From Psychromonas hadalis ATCC BAA-638 (GTDB lineage Bacteria > Pseudomonadota > Gammaproteobacteria > Enterobacterales > Psychromonadaceae): a DNA stretch of 42,303 bases. This document shows positions 1 through 8,709 of this stretch, piece after piece. Positions within the stretch are counted from its first letter, which is position 1. Each line of letters starts with the position of its first letter. The DNA is taken from assembly GCF_000420245.1 (NCBI RefSeq), contig NZ_ATUO01000011.1:1-42303 (forward strand). Reading direction: 5' to 3'. The translations under genes were made by a program, and so were the position numbers. The notes under the pieces were generated by a model. It was given only the letters and a program-made list of their open reading frames with translations, did no database searches and was not told where the DNA came from.

Positions 1-1
1 T

Positions 2-211
2 GAGTGTTTATTCGGTATTGAATTAGTCAAGCAGAATGCCCTTGAAGCGCAAAAGTTAGAGGTAAATAGCTGCACTATTCTCTCTGAGCACTTATTTCCT
101 TTAATCGCTGAGTATCAGCGCTTGTGGCGTATTGAGCATCGTGAGGGAAGTCTTCGTGATAGTGTTGAGCGACTGCAATATTTGCAGGGTTTATATGATA
201 ATATCTTCTGA
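2..211 (+). CDS. 3' end of a gene cut by the window edge, possibly a GH20 beta-N-acetylhexosaminidase
   Basis: An open frame enters at the left edge and ends at TGA 209-211, giving the last 69 residues of a protein. The tail is predicted helical and contains a segment reading EYQRLWRIEHREGSLRDSVE. This recalls the C-terminal helix of family 20 glycoside hydrolases, which often reads EY..LWL.RNRPGGL..S. That resemblance is recalled by eye from a short piece, so the assignment is tentative. The open frame and codon pattern support real coding sequence. It is followed by repeat DNA rather than directly by recR, so it is probably not cotranscribed with recR. The usual recR partners dnaX and ybaB are not seen upstream. 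Confidence 0.45.
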   Translation, partial: ECLFGIELVKQNALEAQKLEVNSCTILSEHLFPLIAEYQRLWRIEHREGSLRDSVERLQYLQGLYDNIF

Positions 212-223
212 ATCACAACCATT

Positions 224-430
224 AAGGAATCGTTACACAATAACTTGCGCTAAATTTTTTTCAAAAAGCCTGAAGGAATCGTTACAAAATAACTTGCGAT
301 AAATTGTTTCCAAAAAGCCTTAAGTGACTGGCTATTTTAAAAACAAAATCGTAAGTAATGTTGAAGCCAATTCTAAATGACGGGTTCTTTTAAAAACAAA
401 AGCGCAAGTAATTTTGAAGCCGATCCTAAG
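224..430. repeat. Inverted-duplicated repeat cluster (A-A-B-B, where B resembles the reverse complement of A)
   Basis: Two near-identical 49-bp units (224-272 and 273-321, sharing GGAATCGTTAC and TAACTTGCG) are followed by two similar 53-bp units (325-377 and 378-430, sharing TTTTAAAAACAAAA and TTGAAGCC). The reverse complement of the first unit aligns along most of its length with the second type. For example, ATCGCAAGTTATTTTG matches ATCGTAAGTAATGTTG. The whole 207 bp could fold as one long imperfect hairpin with its apex near 318-332. It ends 15 bp before the recR start codon and fills almost all of the intergenic region. Confidence 0.8.
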
Positions 431-445
431 CAGAGATAAAATAAA

Positions 446-1042
446 ATGAGTAACTCTTTATTAGATGAATTAACCCAAGCTTTACAATGTCTGCCGAGTG
501 TTGGCCCCAAGTCGGCACAACGCATGGTCTATCATCTGCTTGATAAAAACCGCCAAGGTGCATTAAAATTAAGTCATGTATTGGAAAGAGCCGTGCATGA
601 AATTGGTCACTGTAAACAGTGTCGCACTTTTACTGAGTCTGAACTTTGTTATCTCTGTGTGAATGAAAAGCGTAATCACAATGGAAGTATCTGTGTGGTT
701 GAAATGCCGGTAGATGTGCTGGCTATTGAGCAAACTGCGCTATTTTCAGGAACTTATTTTGTGTTGATGGGACATCTTTCACCCCTTGATGGTATCGGCC
801 CTGATCAATTAGGGTTAAATCTATTAGAGTCACAATTATCAACGAGCAATATTAGTGAGGTTATTTTAGCGACCAACCCAACGGTAGAGGGCGAGGCAAC
901 AGCGTATTATATTGCTGAAATGGCTAAGAAATTCAACATTAAAGTGAGCCGCATTGCACATGGTGTACCTGTGGGAGGTGAGCTTGAATTTGTGGATAGC
1001 ACCACATTATCACACTCATTTGCAGGCCGTTCTGAGATTTAA
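446..1042 (+). CDS. recR: Recombination mediator RecR
   Basis: RecR works with RecF and RecO to load RecA onto gapped, SSB-coated DNA during recombinational repair. The 198-residue length matches the family. An N-terminal helix-hairpin-helix region ([11 protein letters not shown], residues 16-26) is followed by a four-cysteine zinc site (C56, C59, C68, C71). The Toprim domain follows (about residues 80-175, with [12 protein letters not shown] and [14 protein letters not shown]). The C-terminal [19 protein letters not shown] is highly typical. The start at 446 gives the canonical N-terminus, although the leader has only a weak AGAGA ribosome site. It is convergent with ygiQ across a palindromic repeat. 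The common dnaX-ybaB-recR order is not present here. Confidence 0.97.
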   Translation: MSNSLLDELTQALQCLPSVGPKSAQRMVYHLLDKNRQGALKLSHVLERAVHEIGHCKQCRTFTESELCYLCVNEKRNHNGSICVVEMPVDVLAIEQTALFSGTYFVLMGHLSPLDGIGPDQLGLNLLESQLSTSNISEVILATNPTVEGEATAYYIAEMAKKFNIKVSRIAHGVPVGGELEFVDSTTLSHSFAGRSEI

Positions 1043-1052
1043 CTTGTTGTTT

Positions 1053-1110
1053 TGGCGAAGCGATGCACCACTTCCGCAGTTGGGAAGTGGAACGTTAGTG
1101 CTGCCTTGGT
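1053..1110. repeat. REP-like palindrome between convergent recR and ygiQ
   Basis: A perfect 8-bp stem, CCACTTCC (1068-1075) with GGAAGTGG (1083-1090), closes a 7-nt loop. Flanking GGCGAAGC and GCCTTGG motifs recur in the element at the right end of the window. It contains the CACTTCC/GGAAGTG module shared with elements near 22.3 kb and 34.5 kb. It sits between two convergent genes, so it may also help end both transcripts, but there is no clear T-run. Confidence 0.6.
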
Positions 1111-1115
1111 AAAAG

Positions 1116-3359
1116 CTACTTACCCAGTTTTATTTTCCGTGTTGAACCCACTCTGTTTTTTTGATTAGGGCGTTTTTTAACGCTCTTCTTCCCCGTTCCT
1201 TGCGTTTTAAACTGATCCAACCCTGTGTGTCGACTTAATGCGGGTTGTGCAGGTTTTCCCCCTTTCTTAATGATTGCTTTCATCTCATCGCGTGACTCCG
1301 CGGGTACTAAACAGCTGGCGCTACGGCCAATCAATTTACGTGCAAGACCCAGTGACTTTAATACTTCACGAATTTGTGGCCAGTTTTCTGGTACATGATA
1401 ACGTAAAATGGCTTTATGCAGTTTACGTTGGCGTGTGCCTTTGGTGATCAGAACATCTTCACTTTCATTATTTACTTTATGCAGTGGATTTTTCCCTGTG
1501 TGATACATAGTCGTGGCATTTGCCATCGGAGAGGGATAAAAATTTTGCACTTGATCTAACTTGAAGTTATTACTTTTTAGCCATAACGCGAGATTAACCA
1601 TATCTTCATCTGTCGTGCCCGGATGCGCTGAGATAAAGTAGGGGATCAAATACTGTTTTTTATTGGCCGCTTTAGAATACTTTTCAAACATCTGTTTGAA
1701 CGCTTCGTAGCTAGTCATGGTGGGTTTCATCATCTTATCAAGCGGGCCTTTTTCAGTATGCTCAGGCGCGATTTTAAGGTAACCACCTACATGATGCTCA
1801 ACCAGCTCTTTCACATAACGCGGATCTTCCACTGCAATGTCATAGCGAACGCCTGATGCGATCAACACTTTTTTAATACCCGGTAGTTTACGAGCGCGAC
1901 GATAAAGGTTAATGGTATGTTCATGGTCGGTATTCATATGATGACAAATATCAGGGAATACACAGCTTAAACGGCGACAGGTTTGTTCCGCTTTGGGGCT
2001 TTTACATTTAAGGCGATACATATTGGCCGTTGGCCCACCTAAATCAGAGATAACGCCTGTAAAACCGGGCACTTTATCACGAATGGTTTCTATCTCTTTG
2101 ATGATAGAGTCTTCTGAGCGGCTCTGAATAACACGTCCTTCATGCTCGGTGATGGAACAGAAAGTACAGCCCCCAAAACAGCCTCGCATAATATTAATTG
2201 AAAAACGGATCATATCGTATGCGGGAATTTTAGCATCACCATAAACAGGGTGAGGTACACGTTGATATTGCAGACCAAATACTGCATCTATTTCAGGCGT
2301 GGTTAATGGATAAGCGGGGGGGTTAACCCATAATAATCGTTTTCCATGAAACTGCGCTAATGCACGCGCACAACCCGGATTGGTTTCTTGGTGTAAAACA
2401 CGTGATGTGTGTGCATACAATACTTTATCTGTTTTCACTTTTTCGTAACTTGGCAGTTGAATGTAGACGTTTTCCCACGGTTTTTTCTTGTGAGATTTTG
2501 CCAAAGGAGGCAATACCATAATCGGTTGGGTGACGTCTTGCTCTGCACTGCTTTCATCGGATAATTTTTGTGTGGCGCAGGCAACATTAATATCAGCATA
2601 AGGGTTAATAATCGGGTCTATTTTACCCAGTTGATCCACTTGCTGAGAGTCTATTCCCTCCCAGTTAGGCAGTGCTTGTTTGGTTAAAATGGCGGTGCCA
2701 CGGATATCGAGCATCTCTTTGACTGATTCACCTAACGAGATACGATGCGCAACTTCAAGCAACGGGCGCTCTGCATTACCAAACAGTAAAATATCTGCTT
2801 TAGAGTCTAATAATACCGAGTGGCGGACTTTGTCTGACCAGTAATCGTAATGGGCAATACGGCGCAAGCTTGCTTCAATACCACCAATAATAACGGGAAC
2901 ATCTTTATAAGCCTCTTTACAGCGTTGTGTATAACCAAGCACCGCTCTGTCAGGACGTTTTCCGCCCTCATTATTGGGTGTATAAGCATCATCGTGGCGC
3001 ATGCGACGCTCAGCAGTATAGCGGTTGATCATGGAGTCCATGTTACCTGCAGAAACGCCAAAAAAGAGATTGGGTTTACCCAGTTGCATAAAGGCATCTT
3101 TGCTGTGCCAATCGGGTTGTGAGATAATCCCCACACGGTAACCTTGTGCTTCAAGAGTACGGCCGATGACAGCCATACCAAAGCTTGGGTGATCTACATA
3201 CGCATCACCCACAACAATAATAATATCGCAACTATCCCAACCTAGTTTTCTCATCTCTTTGCGTGACATTGGTAAAAATGGCGCAGGCTTTTCGTTACGC
3301 CCTTTAAAAGAGGGGTAAGAGAAAAGAGGGCGGTCAGCTTGCAGTAGATCAAGACTCAT
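1116..3359 (-). CDS. ygiQ: YgiQ family radical SAM protein
   Basis: This is a large radical-SAM protein of the YgiQ (UPF0313) family; I know of no firmly established reaction for it. The 747 residues match the family. There is a B12-binding-like N-terminal region (about 45-200, with [16 protein letters not shown]), then the radical SAM core. Its CxxxCxxC cluster is C394, C398 and C401 ([13 protein letters not shown]). The C-terminal tail is rich in Lys and Arg. It lies downstream of rnb on the same strand, but a 280-bp gap with a hairpin repeat separates them, so cotranscription is uncertain. Upstream of the ATG an AGG at about 9 nt could serve as ribosome site. Confidence 0.95.
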   Translation of the reverse strand: MSLDLLQADRPLFSYPSFKGRNEKPAPFLPMSRKEMRKLGWDSCDIIIVVGDAYVDHPSFGMAVIGRTLEAQGYRVGIISQPDWHSKDAFMQLGKPNLFFGVSAGNMDSMINRYTAERRMRHDDAYTPNNEGGKRPDRAVLGYTQRCKEAYKDVPVIIGGIEASLRRIAHYDYWSDKVRHSVLLDSKADILLFGNAERPLLEVAHRISLGESVKEMLDIRGTAILTKQALPNWEGIDSQQVDQLGKIDPIINPYADINVACATQKLSDESSAEQDVTQPIMVLPPLAKSHKKKPWENVYIQLPSYEKVKTDKVLYAHTSRVLHQETNPGCARALAQFHGKRLLWVNPPAYPLTTPEIDAVFGLQYQRVPHPVYGDAKIPAYDMIRFSINIMRGCFGGCTFCSITEHEGRVIQSRSEDSIIKEIETIRDKVPGFTGVISDLGGPTANMYRLKCKSPKAEQTCRRLSCVFPDICHHMNTDHEHTINLYRRARKLPGIKKVLIASGVRYDIAVEDPRYVKELVEHHVGGYLKIAPEHTEKGPLDKMMKPTMTSYEAFKQMFEKYSKAANKKQYLIPYFISAHPGTTDEDMVNLALWLKSNNFKLDQVQNFYPSPMANATTMYHTGKNPLHKVNNESEDVLITKGTRQRKLHKAILRYHVPENWPQIREVLKSLGLARKLIGRSASCLVPAESRDEMKAIIKKGGKPAQPALSRHTGLDQFKTQGTGKKSVKKRPNQKNRVGSTRKIKLGK

Positions 3360-3513
3360 TGTTGTTGCCTGTCAGTAGAAAATAATCGCGCAGTTTAACA
3401 TAACCACACGAATTTCTTAACCGCGAAATTTTTGGGGGAATTTTAAGTAAATAGAACAGTGAATTACAAACTTTCATTGTGAAGTTTTGTTGTTTTGAAA
3501 GTTCAAAAAAAAA

Positions 3514-3614
3514 GTTAACCACGAAGGCACGAAGGAAAAGGAAGGGCAATATTCACCCTTTTTTATTTGCTTTTCTTCGTGAACGCTGTGCAAAGCAGTG
3601 GCTTCGTGGTTATG
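3514..3614. repeat. Intergenic inverted repeat with AACCACGAAG ends
   Basis: The left end reads GTTAACCACGAAGGCACGAAG (from 3514) and the right end reads GCTTCGTGGTTATG (to 3614). This gives terminal complementarity AACCACGAAG/CTTCGTGGTT around an interior of about 80 bp. A second internal CTTCGTG (3574-3580) pairs with CACGAAG. I recall similar AACCACGAAGGCACGAAGG repeats dispersed in many bacterial genomes. Partial related sequence (AACCACGAAACCACTGCG) appears near 5983. It lies in the gap between rnb and ygiQ and could affect the rnb 3' end. Confidence 0.6.
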
Positions 3615-3639
3615 TATTGGGGTTTTAGCGTAGGGTCCC

Positions 3640-5613
3640 TTATTCAGGAATAACCAACGGATCGGCTAATCGCCCGATCAGTTGGTTGGTTTCAAGCTTC
3701 ACGTTGTTCAGCATGACATCGATCACATCACCCAGTTGTAACTCTGTTTGCCCTGCAATAATTACCTTGCCCAGTTCTCGACTACAATCTATCTGCTTGG
3801 CATCTTTTGTATTTGCACATAACAAGCTACAGGGAATAAAGAAGGTCGCGCCATTCTCTTGAATACGTACACGTACACCTGCTTTGATAATATCAAAAAT
3901 TTCCGCTTTATAGCGCCATTTTGATTGCACCTGATCTTTTAGGTACTGGCTATATAACAGGTTATTTACATCACGCTCAGCAAGACGTTGTGACTTACGG
4001 GCATCATTGAGTAGCGCACCAATATCATCGCTGATAGTAATATTATCTTTTTCTAACAAGATAGACTTAATTAAACGGTGATTAAGCAGATCGCCATATT
4101 TTCGGATGGGAGAGGTCCACGTAGCGTAACTTTCAACACCCATTGTGAAGTGCGGTGCAGGACTATTCTTGGTATCGGCATAAGCGAGTAGTTTACGCAG
4201 ACGATGATCTAAATAACAGTTATGTAATAGGGCCGTTTGCTGACGCATTTTGGTATAACCGCTGAGCGTATTAAGTGTTTCAACATCAGATTCAATATTA
4301 TATTCGGCTAATAACGTCACCGCTTTGGCGAGACGATCACTGGCAAAACCAGAATGAGTATTAAAAACACCTTGCTGTTTATGTTTACTTAAAAATTGCC
4401 CTGCGCAGATGTTGGCTGCAATCATTGACTCTTCTACAAGGCGGTTTGCGGTGCGTCGAGGCTCACATAAAATTTCATAGACTTCACCTTTGTTGTTGAG
4501 CTTTAAGGTGTAGTCGGGATTACTTTTAAACACCACGTTGTTTTCTGTACGCCATTGTAAGCGTTTTAAGCTTGCTTCACTGAGTGTTTGTAGTTGCTCC
4601 GCCAATTGGCGATTAGGTTTCCATGTATCGCTGTTTTCATCACTATTTTCAAGGTAGTTGGAAACAGCGCAATAGTTAAGACGATAATGAGATTTTATCC
4701 ATGCCGCAAAAAAGGGTGTTTCTCCAATGATCTCTCCCGCTTTATTAATCTCTATTTGACAGCAAATTGTGGCGCGTTTTTCACCCTCTTTGAGTGAACA
4801 AAGACTATCGCTGAGATCGCGTGGTAGCATCGGTACATTAAAGTTAGGCAGATACAGTGTGAATGCGCGACGTTTGGCTTCTGCATCCATTTCACTCTCT
4901 TCGGGAACATAAGCACTAGGGTCGGAGATAGCAACGGTCAGCAACCAGCCATTTTCACGAGGCGCAATATGCAGTGCATCATCCATGTCTTGGGTATTGA
5001 TACCATCAATAGTGAAGAACGGCAGTTTAGTGAGATCTTGACGTTCAAGTTCAGGATCGATCACTTGCCAAGGGTGGTCAAACTCAGGCGCTTTGTTAGG
5101 CAGTTTATGGGTGGCAACGGTAATTAGACGGTAAGCAAAAGGGTCGTTGGCCTCTGCCACTTTTTCAATCACTTCAACAAGAAAGCCTTTACCCTCATTC
5201 AATGCATGTTTTAGTAGTTTAACACTGACCCAATCGCCGTCTTGATAACCTTGCTCAGCGAGCTTTTGCCCTCCTTGAATTTTAAAGAAACCTTTTATCA
5301 GCGGGTTATTCGCTTTAATGGATATTTTATTGTTTTGCATGATTAACCGTGCAACAAAAATATCTGTTTCACTGTTTTTCAGTTGATGGGGCTCAACTGT
5401 GGTTTTGTCACCATTTTCGCGGATAAAAGCGCTGATACGATCGCCATGTAATACTTTTTTCATCTCATTAGGGGGGATAAAAAAACGTTTACCTTTGTCC
5501 GTTTCTAAAAAGCCGTAACCTTTGTCTGTTGCTTTTACGATACCTTGTCGTTTTGGAATATCTTGTTGGATTGTCTTTTTTAATTGGCTAAGCAACGGAT
5601 TGTTCTGAAACAT
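3640..5613 (-). CDS. rnb: Exoribonuclease II
   Basis: RNase II degrades single-stranded RNA processively in the 3'-to-5' direction and takes part in mRNA decay and trimming. The 657 residues are close to the 644 of E. coli. Two N-terminal cold-shock-like domains (about 20-75 and 85-155) precede the RNB catalytic domain. There the metal-binding aspartates D203, D209, D211 and D212 lie in TIDGINTQDMDDALHI, matching D201, D207, D209 and D210 of E. coli. The motif TLYLPNFNVPMLPRDLSDSL also matches closely. A C-terminal S1 domain follows (about 570-650). This pattern fits RNase II rather than the longer RNase R. The start is supported by AAGG about 10 nt upstream. Confidence 0.95.
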   Translation of the reverse strand: MFQNNPLLSQLKKTIQQDIPKRQGIVKATDKGYGFLETDKGKRFFIPPNEMKKVLHGDRISAFIRENGDKTTVEPHQLKNSETDIFVARLIMQNNKISIKANNPLIKGFFKIQGGQKLAEQGYQDGDWVSVKLLKHALNEGKGFLVEVIEKVAEANDPFAYRLITVATHKLPNKAPEFDHPWQVIDPELERQDLTKLPFFTIDGINTQDMDDALHIAPRENGWLLTVAISDPSAYVPEESEMDAEAKRRAFTLYLPNFNVPMLPRDLSDSLCSLKEGEKRATICCQIEINKAGEIIGETPFFAAWIKSHYRLNYCAVSNYLENSDENSDTWKPNRQLAEQLQTLSEASLKRLQWRTENNVVFKSNPDYTLKLNNKGEVYEILCEPRRTANRLVEESMIAANICAGQFLSKHKQQGVFNTHSGFASDRLAKAVTLLAEYNIESDVETLNTLSGYTKMRQQTALLHNCYLDHRLRKLLAYADTKNSPAPHFTMGVESYATWTSPIRKYGDLLNHRLIKSILLEKDNITISDDIGALLNDARKSQRLAERDVNNLLYSQYLKDQVQSKWRYKAEIFDIIKAGVRVRIQENGATFFIPCSLLCANTKDAKQIDCSRELGKVIIAGQTELQLGDVIDVMLNNVKLETNQLIGRLADPLVIPE

Positions 5614-5738
5614 AAAATAAAAACCTTAAAGATGAATGCAGGTTATAAAGTGAGTCGCTAAATATAAAGACTTATTAGGCGCAATAAAAGAGGCAAATGT
5701 CTAAAAGCGCTAATTTTTCAAATAATTGTAAAAATAGC

Positions 5739-5767
5739 TTGGCTTTTTAGGCAAACCTGTTTAATAT
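5739..5767 (+). promoter_or_regulatory. Probable sigma-70 promoter of the tRNA-Ser gene
   Basis: TTGGCT (5739-5744) and TAATAT (5762-5767) are separated by 17 bp. They are followed by a GC-rich discriminator (CGCCTCG), as expected for stringently controlled stable-RNA promoters. Transcription would begin a few bases upstream of the mature tRNA 5' end at 5782. Each hexamer matches consensus at four of six positions, so the call rests mainly on spacing and context. Confidence 0.55.
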
Positions 5768-5781
5768 TCGCCTCGTTCTGC

Positions 5782-5872
5782 GGAGGGGTGGCAGAGCGGC
5801 CGAATGCACTGGTCTTGAAAACCAGCGAGGGTTTATAGCTCTCCGAGAGTTCAAATCTCTCCTCCTCCGCCA
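5782..5872 (+). tRNA. serT: tRNA-Ser (anticodon UGA)
   Basis: The 91-nt gene folds as a class II tRNA. The acceptor stem GGAGGGG pairs with CTCCTCC, with one G-U pair. The anticodon arm is CTGGT-CTTGAAA-ACCAG with anticodon TGA, a long variable arm follows, and the T arm is GAGAGTTCAAATCTCTC. The 3' CCA is encoded. The long variable arm and G discriminator base are serine identity features. It decodes UCA and related codons. It is a single-gene unit with its own promoter and a strong terminator just downstream. The symbol follows the E. coli UGA isoacceptor. Confidence 0.95.
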
Positions 5873-5878
5873 TATTAG

Positions 5879-5916
5879 AAAAGGCACTAACTGTTTACAG
5901 TTAGTGCCTTTTTGCT
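5879..5916 (+). terminator. Rho-independent terminator of tRNA-Ser
   Basis: A perfect 13-bp stem, AAGGCACTAACTG (5881-5893) with CAGTTAGTGCCTT (5898-5910), closes a TTTA loop. It runs into a T-rich tract and begins 8 nt after the CCA end. Confidence 0.92.
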
Positions 5917-6022
5917 TTTTAGGTTTAGCTATTATTTCAATGTTCAATCTTTCCTGCTCATACGGTTTTTTCAAATAAAACAACAACCACGAAACCACTG
6001 CGTTATTTTACTTTAATACAAA

Positions 6023-6056
6023 CAAAAAAAATCCTGCAACAAAGCAGGATTTTTTA
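6023..6056 (-). terminator. Bidirectional rho-independent terminator
   Basis: The stem ATCCTGC (6031-6037) with GCAGGAT (6044-6050) closes a 6-nt loop. T-runs lie on both sides: A8 on the plus strand to the left and T5 to the right. On the minus strand it lies 18 nt beyond the stop of the 69-residue gene, and it is a good terminator for that gene. Confidence 0.8.
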
Positions 6057-6073
6057 AAAGTCGGTAGTATCAA

Positions 6074-6283
6074 TTAATAAAGCAGATAAAAGAGTGTGGA
6101 TATTAAACCTGTATTAAAACTTAAATGTAAAAAAAGAGCTTGTTTTACGCTGTGATTTTTTTTGCTTTTTGCGAATTGGTTAATGTTTTTCGCTATTTTG
6201 CTCTTTTTTTTATAGAGAACTTCGTAAAGACCACTTAACTTATTCTCCAGTTGGGTGGTAGTTTGGAATAAAACAGAGTGCAT
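6074..6283 (-). CDS. Small hypothetical protein (69 aa)
   Basis: I do not recognise this protein. The first ~45 residues are polar and Lys-rich (KKKSKIAKNINQFAKSKK, residues 25-42), with a likely helix over TTTQLENKLSGLYEVLY. The last ~20 residues are hydrophobic and end in STLFYLLY, which may be a C-terminal membrane-associated segment. Three signs favour a real gene: a good AAGGA ribosome site 7-8 nt before the ATG, a bidirectional terminator right after the stop, and no competing frame. Low complexity and absence of family recognition argue caution. It is a single-gene unit after the yejM gene on the same strand. Confidence 0.5.
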   Translation of the reverse strand: MHSVLFQTTTQLENKLSGLYEVLYKKKSKIAKNINQFAKSKKNHSVKQALFLHLSFNTGLISTLFYLLY

Positions 6284-6527
6284 AATATTGTCCTTTTATA
6301 TCGTCCATACACATAACTGCCCTGTCATGTGAACCCACTTATTACTATCCGTACTTTAGTTGCTCTACTCGGCATGTACTTTGGATAACTGATAAAACAA
6401 TATCATTAGTAACATTTAATTATGTTGAGTTGACGCATGCTGTGGGGGTTATTGCGTGCGTAAGTTAACGTTGCTGTGAATAAAAATGCATAAAAAAACA
6501 AATAATTACCCTTAAAAACATAATCAA

Positions 6528-8324
6528 TTAATCTTTGAAGCTGCGCAACTTAGACAACACATCAATTAACAGGGTGATATCAAATTCATCTTCATTAATT
6601 GTTATGCCTTGCCAATTAATACTGGATATTTCTCCATTATTATCAAATTGGGTTATTTTGTTTTTCTCATAAATAACATATTTTTTAAGATCGCCTGATA
6701 AAAGATAGGGCCGACTGTTGTTATCAAATAGACTTTGTCCGCTGCTGTATTGTGATGCATCTTGCTGTACGCCTAACATTTCCTCCATCAAGGTGGGGAC
6801 AATATCTACATGGCTGGTCATGCGTGATATGGTACGCGCATTTTGGCCTGGCCATAGCACTAACAAAGGCACGTGCGCATTATTAATCGCAGCTTGTGCG
6901 GAAGAAGCTTTTTCAAAAGAGGCTCCATTGCTACCTGTGATGATAACAATGCTATTTTCAAGCTGTTTGCTGGCTTTTAACGCTTCGATAAGTTGTTTTA
7001 TTTTATTATCAATTGCAAGCACTTGTTGTTGGTATAAGGCCATCTTTTCACTGCGCTGTGCAAGGCTGAAGTTATTGTCATTAAGTGCTAATGCTTTTCC
7101 TGCTTGCTGAAAATATAAAAAACCAAGCCAGTTTTTCTGTGGATCTGTTTGTTTAAACCATTGCAACCAATCTTGGGTAATGGATTTATTGCTATGACTG
7201 TCAGAGTATTCACGTAAAGCGGGGATATTGAGATGACTGAAGCTACTTTGTAAATACTCAGGGTGTAAAAATCCGATGCTTGAAAATAGCCCAAACTGAT
7301 AATTCTGCTCTTTTAAACGAGTGATGAAAACAGGCGGAATATAGTTAAGTGTTATCTCTGACCAATAGCGGTTTGGCAGTGCATAAAAGAGGCTGAATAT
7401 TCCCTGTTTGTGGTTACTTGCGCCACTGAAATGTTGTTTGTAATTCAATCCCTGCTGAGTTAACGAATAAGTAAAAGGCATGTTTTTTTCGTTCAGTACG
7501 TCTGCGCGCAGTGCTTCTATGGTGATCAGTAATATGTTTTTGTTGGCGGTTTTTAAATCATCGCTTAAATACGTTAAGGGTTGTTTTGGATAATTTAATG
7601 TATCGCTACTTTTGCCTTGTTGTCTACTAATACGGGTTTGTAATTTGTCGTCACTTAACCAACCCTGCTTGGTTAAAAAGGTACGTGCAGTCATCGGATA
7701 TGAAAGTGGGTAAAGAGATTTTTGCTGGGTAATAGGGCGGTATTGTTTGGCATCTGCCCAGATATAGGTGAGGTGAGTGATAACAAAAATGGAAAATAGA
7801 AAGATAGCGATGGGTTTGCCGATCGCTTTTGCTTGCAGTTGACGACACTTACGCCATACAAAAAAGGAGATAATAAACTCAATCACTAGAATAATCGGGA
7901 TAGAGATATAGTGCAAATTGATAGAATAGATCTGCTCAACCTGCTCAGGGCGTTGCAAGAACTGCCAAATTAGTGGGTTAAGGTGGAACTCATAGAGCTT
8001 GAATATCTGTGTATCAACAATTAAGAATGTAACGGCTGTGGTGCTGATAATAATGGCTAACGCACGGTATAAACGTTGAAAGGGGATAATAAAGGCAAGT
8101 GGAAAAAGTAAAACGCCAAACACCATTGCAGAAACAAAACTAAAGTGGCCAATCAGGCTGGTAAATTGATAAGCGATGCCAAGGCCAGAGTCTGATAAAC
8201 CGGCGTATTTTATATAACGCAGGCTTATTAAAGAGACCAATATTAGGTTGAAAAAAGTAAACCAGTGCGCCCAGTTAATTAAGCGGGAGACGTTATCGTG
8301 GAATTTATGACCAGTTTCAACCAT
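6528..8324 (-). CDS. yejM: Inner-membrane LPS regulator YejM (PbgA/LapC), DUF3413 + sulfatase-like domain
   Basis: In enterics this essential inner-membrane protein senses lipopolysaccharide and restrains LapB/FtsH proteolysis of LpxC. Five hydrophobic helices are visible (about 19-36, 57-80, 86-104, 138-156 and 171-189). A linker follows, then a periplasmic alkaline-phosphatase/sulfatase-fold domain (from about 260, starting NILLITIEALRADV). That domain carries GASNHKQGIFSLFYALP and a late ITGSNGASFEK motif. The length of 598 is close to the E. coli protein (586). It lies just downstream of yejL in the conserved yejL-yejM pair, divergent from yejK. No clear Shine-Dalgarno precedes it, which suggests translation linked to yejL. 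Confidence 0.95.
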   Translation of the reverse strand: MVETGHKFHDNVSRLINWAHWFTFFNLILVSLISLRYIKYAGLSDSGLGIAYQFTSLIGHFSFVSAMVFGVLLFPLAFIIPFQRLYRALAIIISTTAVTFLIVDTQIFKLYEFHLNPLIWQFLQRPEQVEQIYSINLHYISIPIILVIEFIISFFVWRKCRQLQAKAIGKPIAIFLFSIFVITHLTYIWADAKQYRPITQQKSLYPLSYPMTARTFLTKQGWLSDDKLQTRISRQQGKSSDTLNYPKQPLTYLSDDLKTANKNILLITIEALRADVLNEKNMPFTYSLTQQGLNYKQHFSGASNHKQGIFSLFYALPNRYWSEITLNYIPPVFITRLKEQNYQFGLFSSIGFLHPEYLQSSFSHLNIPALREYSDSHSNKSITQDWLQWFKQTDPQKNWLGFLYFQQAGKALALNDNNFSLAQRSEKMALYQQQVLAIDNKIKQLIEALKASKQLENSIVIITGSNGASFEKASSAQAAINNAHVPLLVLWPGQNARTISRMTSHVDIVPTLMEEMLGVQQDASQYSSGQSLFDNNSRPYLLSGDLKKYVIYEKNKITQFDNNGEISSINWQGITINEDEFDITLLIDVLSKLRSFKD

Positions 8325-8329
8325 AGGAG

Positions 8330-8554
8330 TTATTTATCTTTATTGTTAATTGAAGCGGTAAATGCTTTTACGAACTTTTCAGTAATTTTTTCACGTTGAT
8401 GTAATGGCACTTGGCTATTGATAATATGCGTTAGGCTATTACCGAGTACCATGAGACTTAAATCAACAGATACGTCATTTTTATGCAGTACTTCCATCAC
8501 TTCATCGAGGATTTTTTCGATTTTTTCGTTTGAATATTTAGAGATAATTGGCAT
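8330..8554 (-). CDS. yejL: YejL family protein (DUF1414)
   Basis: This 74-residue protein of unknown function matches E. coli YejL in length and in the diagnostic stretch DLSLMVLGNSLTHIIN (residues 31-46). The N-terminus MPIISKYSNEKIEKILDE also fits the family pattern. It is predicted entirely helical. It sits 5 nt upstream of yejM in the family's usual arrangement. No strong ribosome site is visible before the ATG. Confidence 0.93.
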   Translation of the reverse strand: MPIISKYSNEKIEKILDEVMEVLHKNDVSVDLSLMVLGNSLTHIINSQVPLHQREKITEKFVKAFTASINNKDK

Positions 8555-8709
8555 GTATGTCAGTCTATATTAATGAATAAAAAACATATAATACCTCACT
8601 CCCCTCATTATACCAATCTGTTCGCCAATGAGTTTTTTGATAAAACTGATTTTATGCACCGAACTTTGGTGGCATAATCATTTTTATCTTTAAAATATGG
8701 GCGCTATTT

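Noticed and set aside
224-430. CRISPR array
   Set aside because: The repeats are directly adjacent without unique spacers and are in inverted-pair order. There are no cas genes.
3349-3549. Minus-strand frame of 66 codons between ygiQ and rnb
   Set aside because: It is low complexity, has no ribosome site, overlaps the ygiQ start and runs into an intergenic inverted repeat.
5747-5998. Minus-strand open frame of 83 codons across the tRNA-Ser region
   Set aside because: It is antisense to a certain tRNA and its terminator; the apparent Arg-rich peptide is just the reverse of tRNA sequence.
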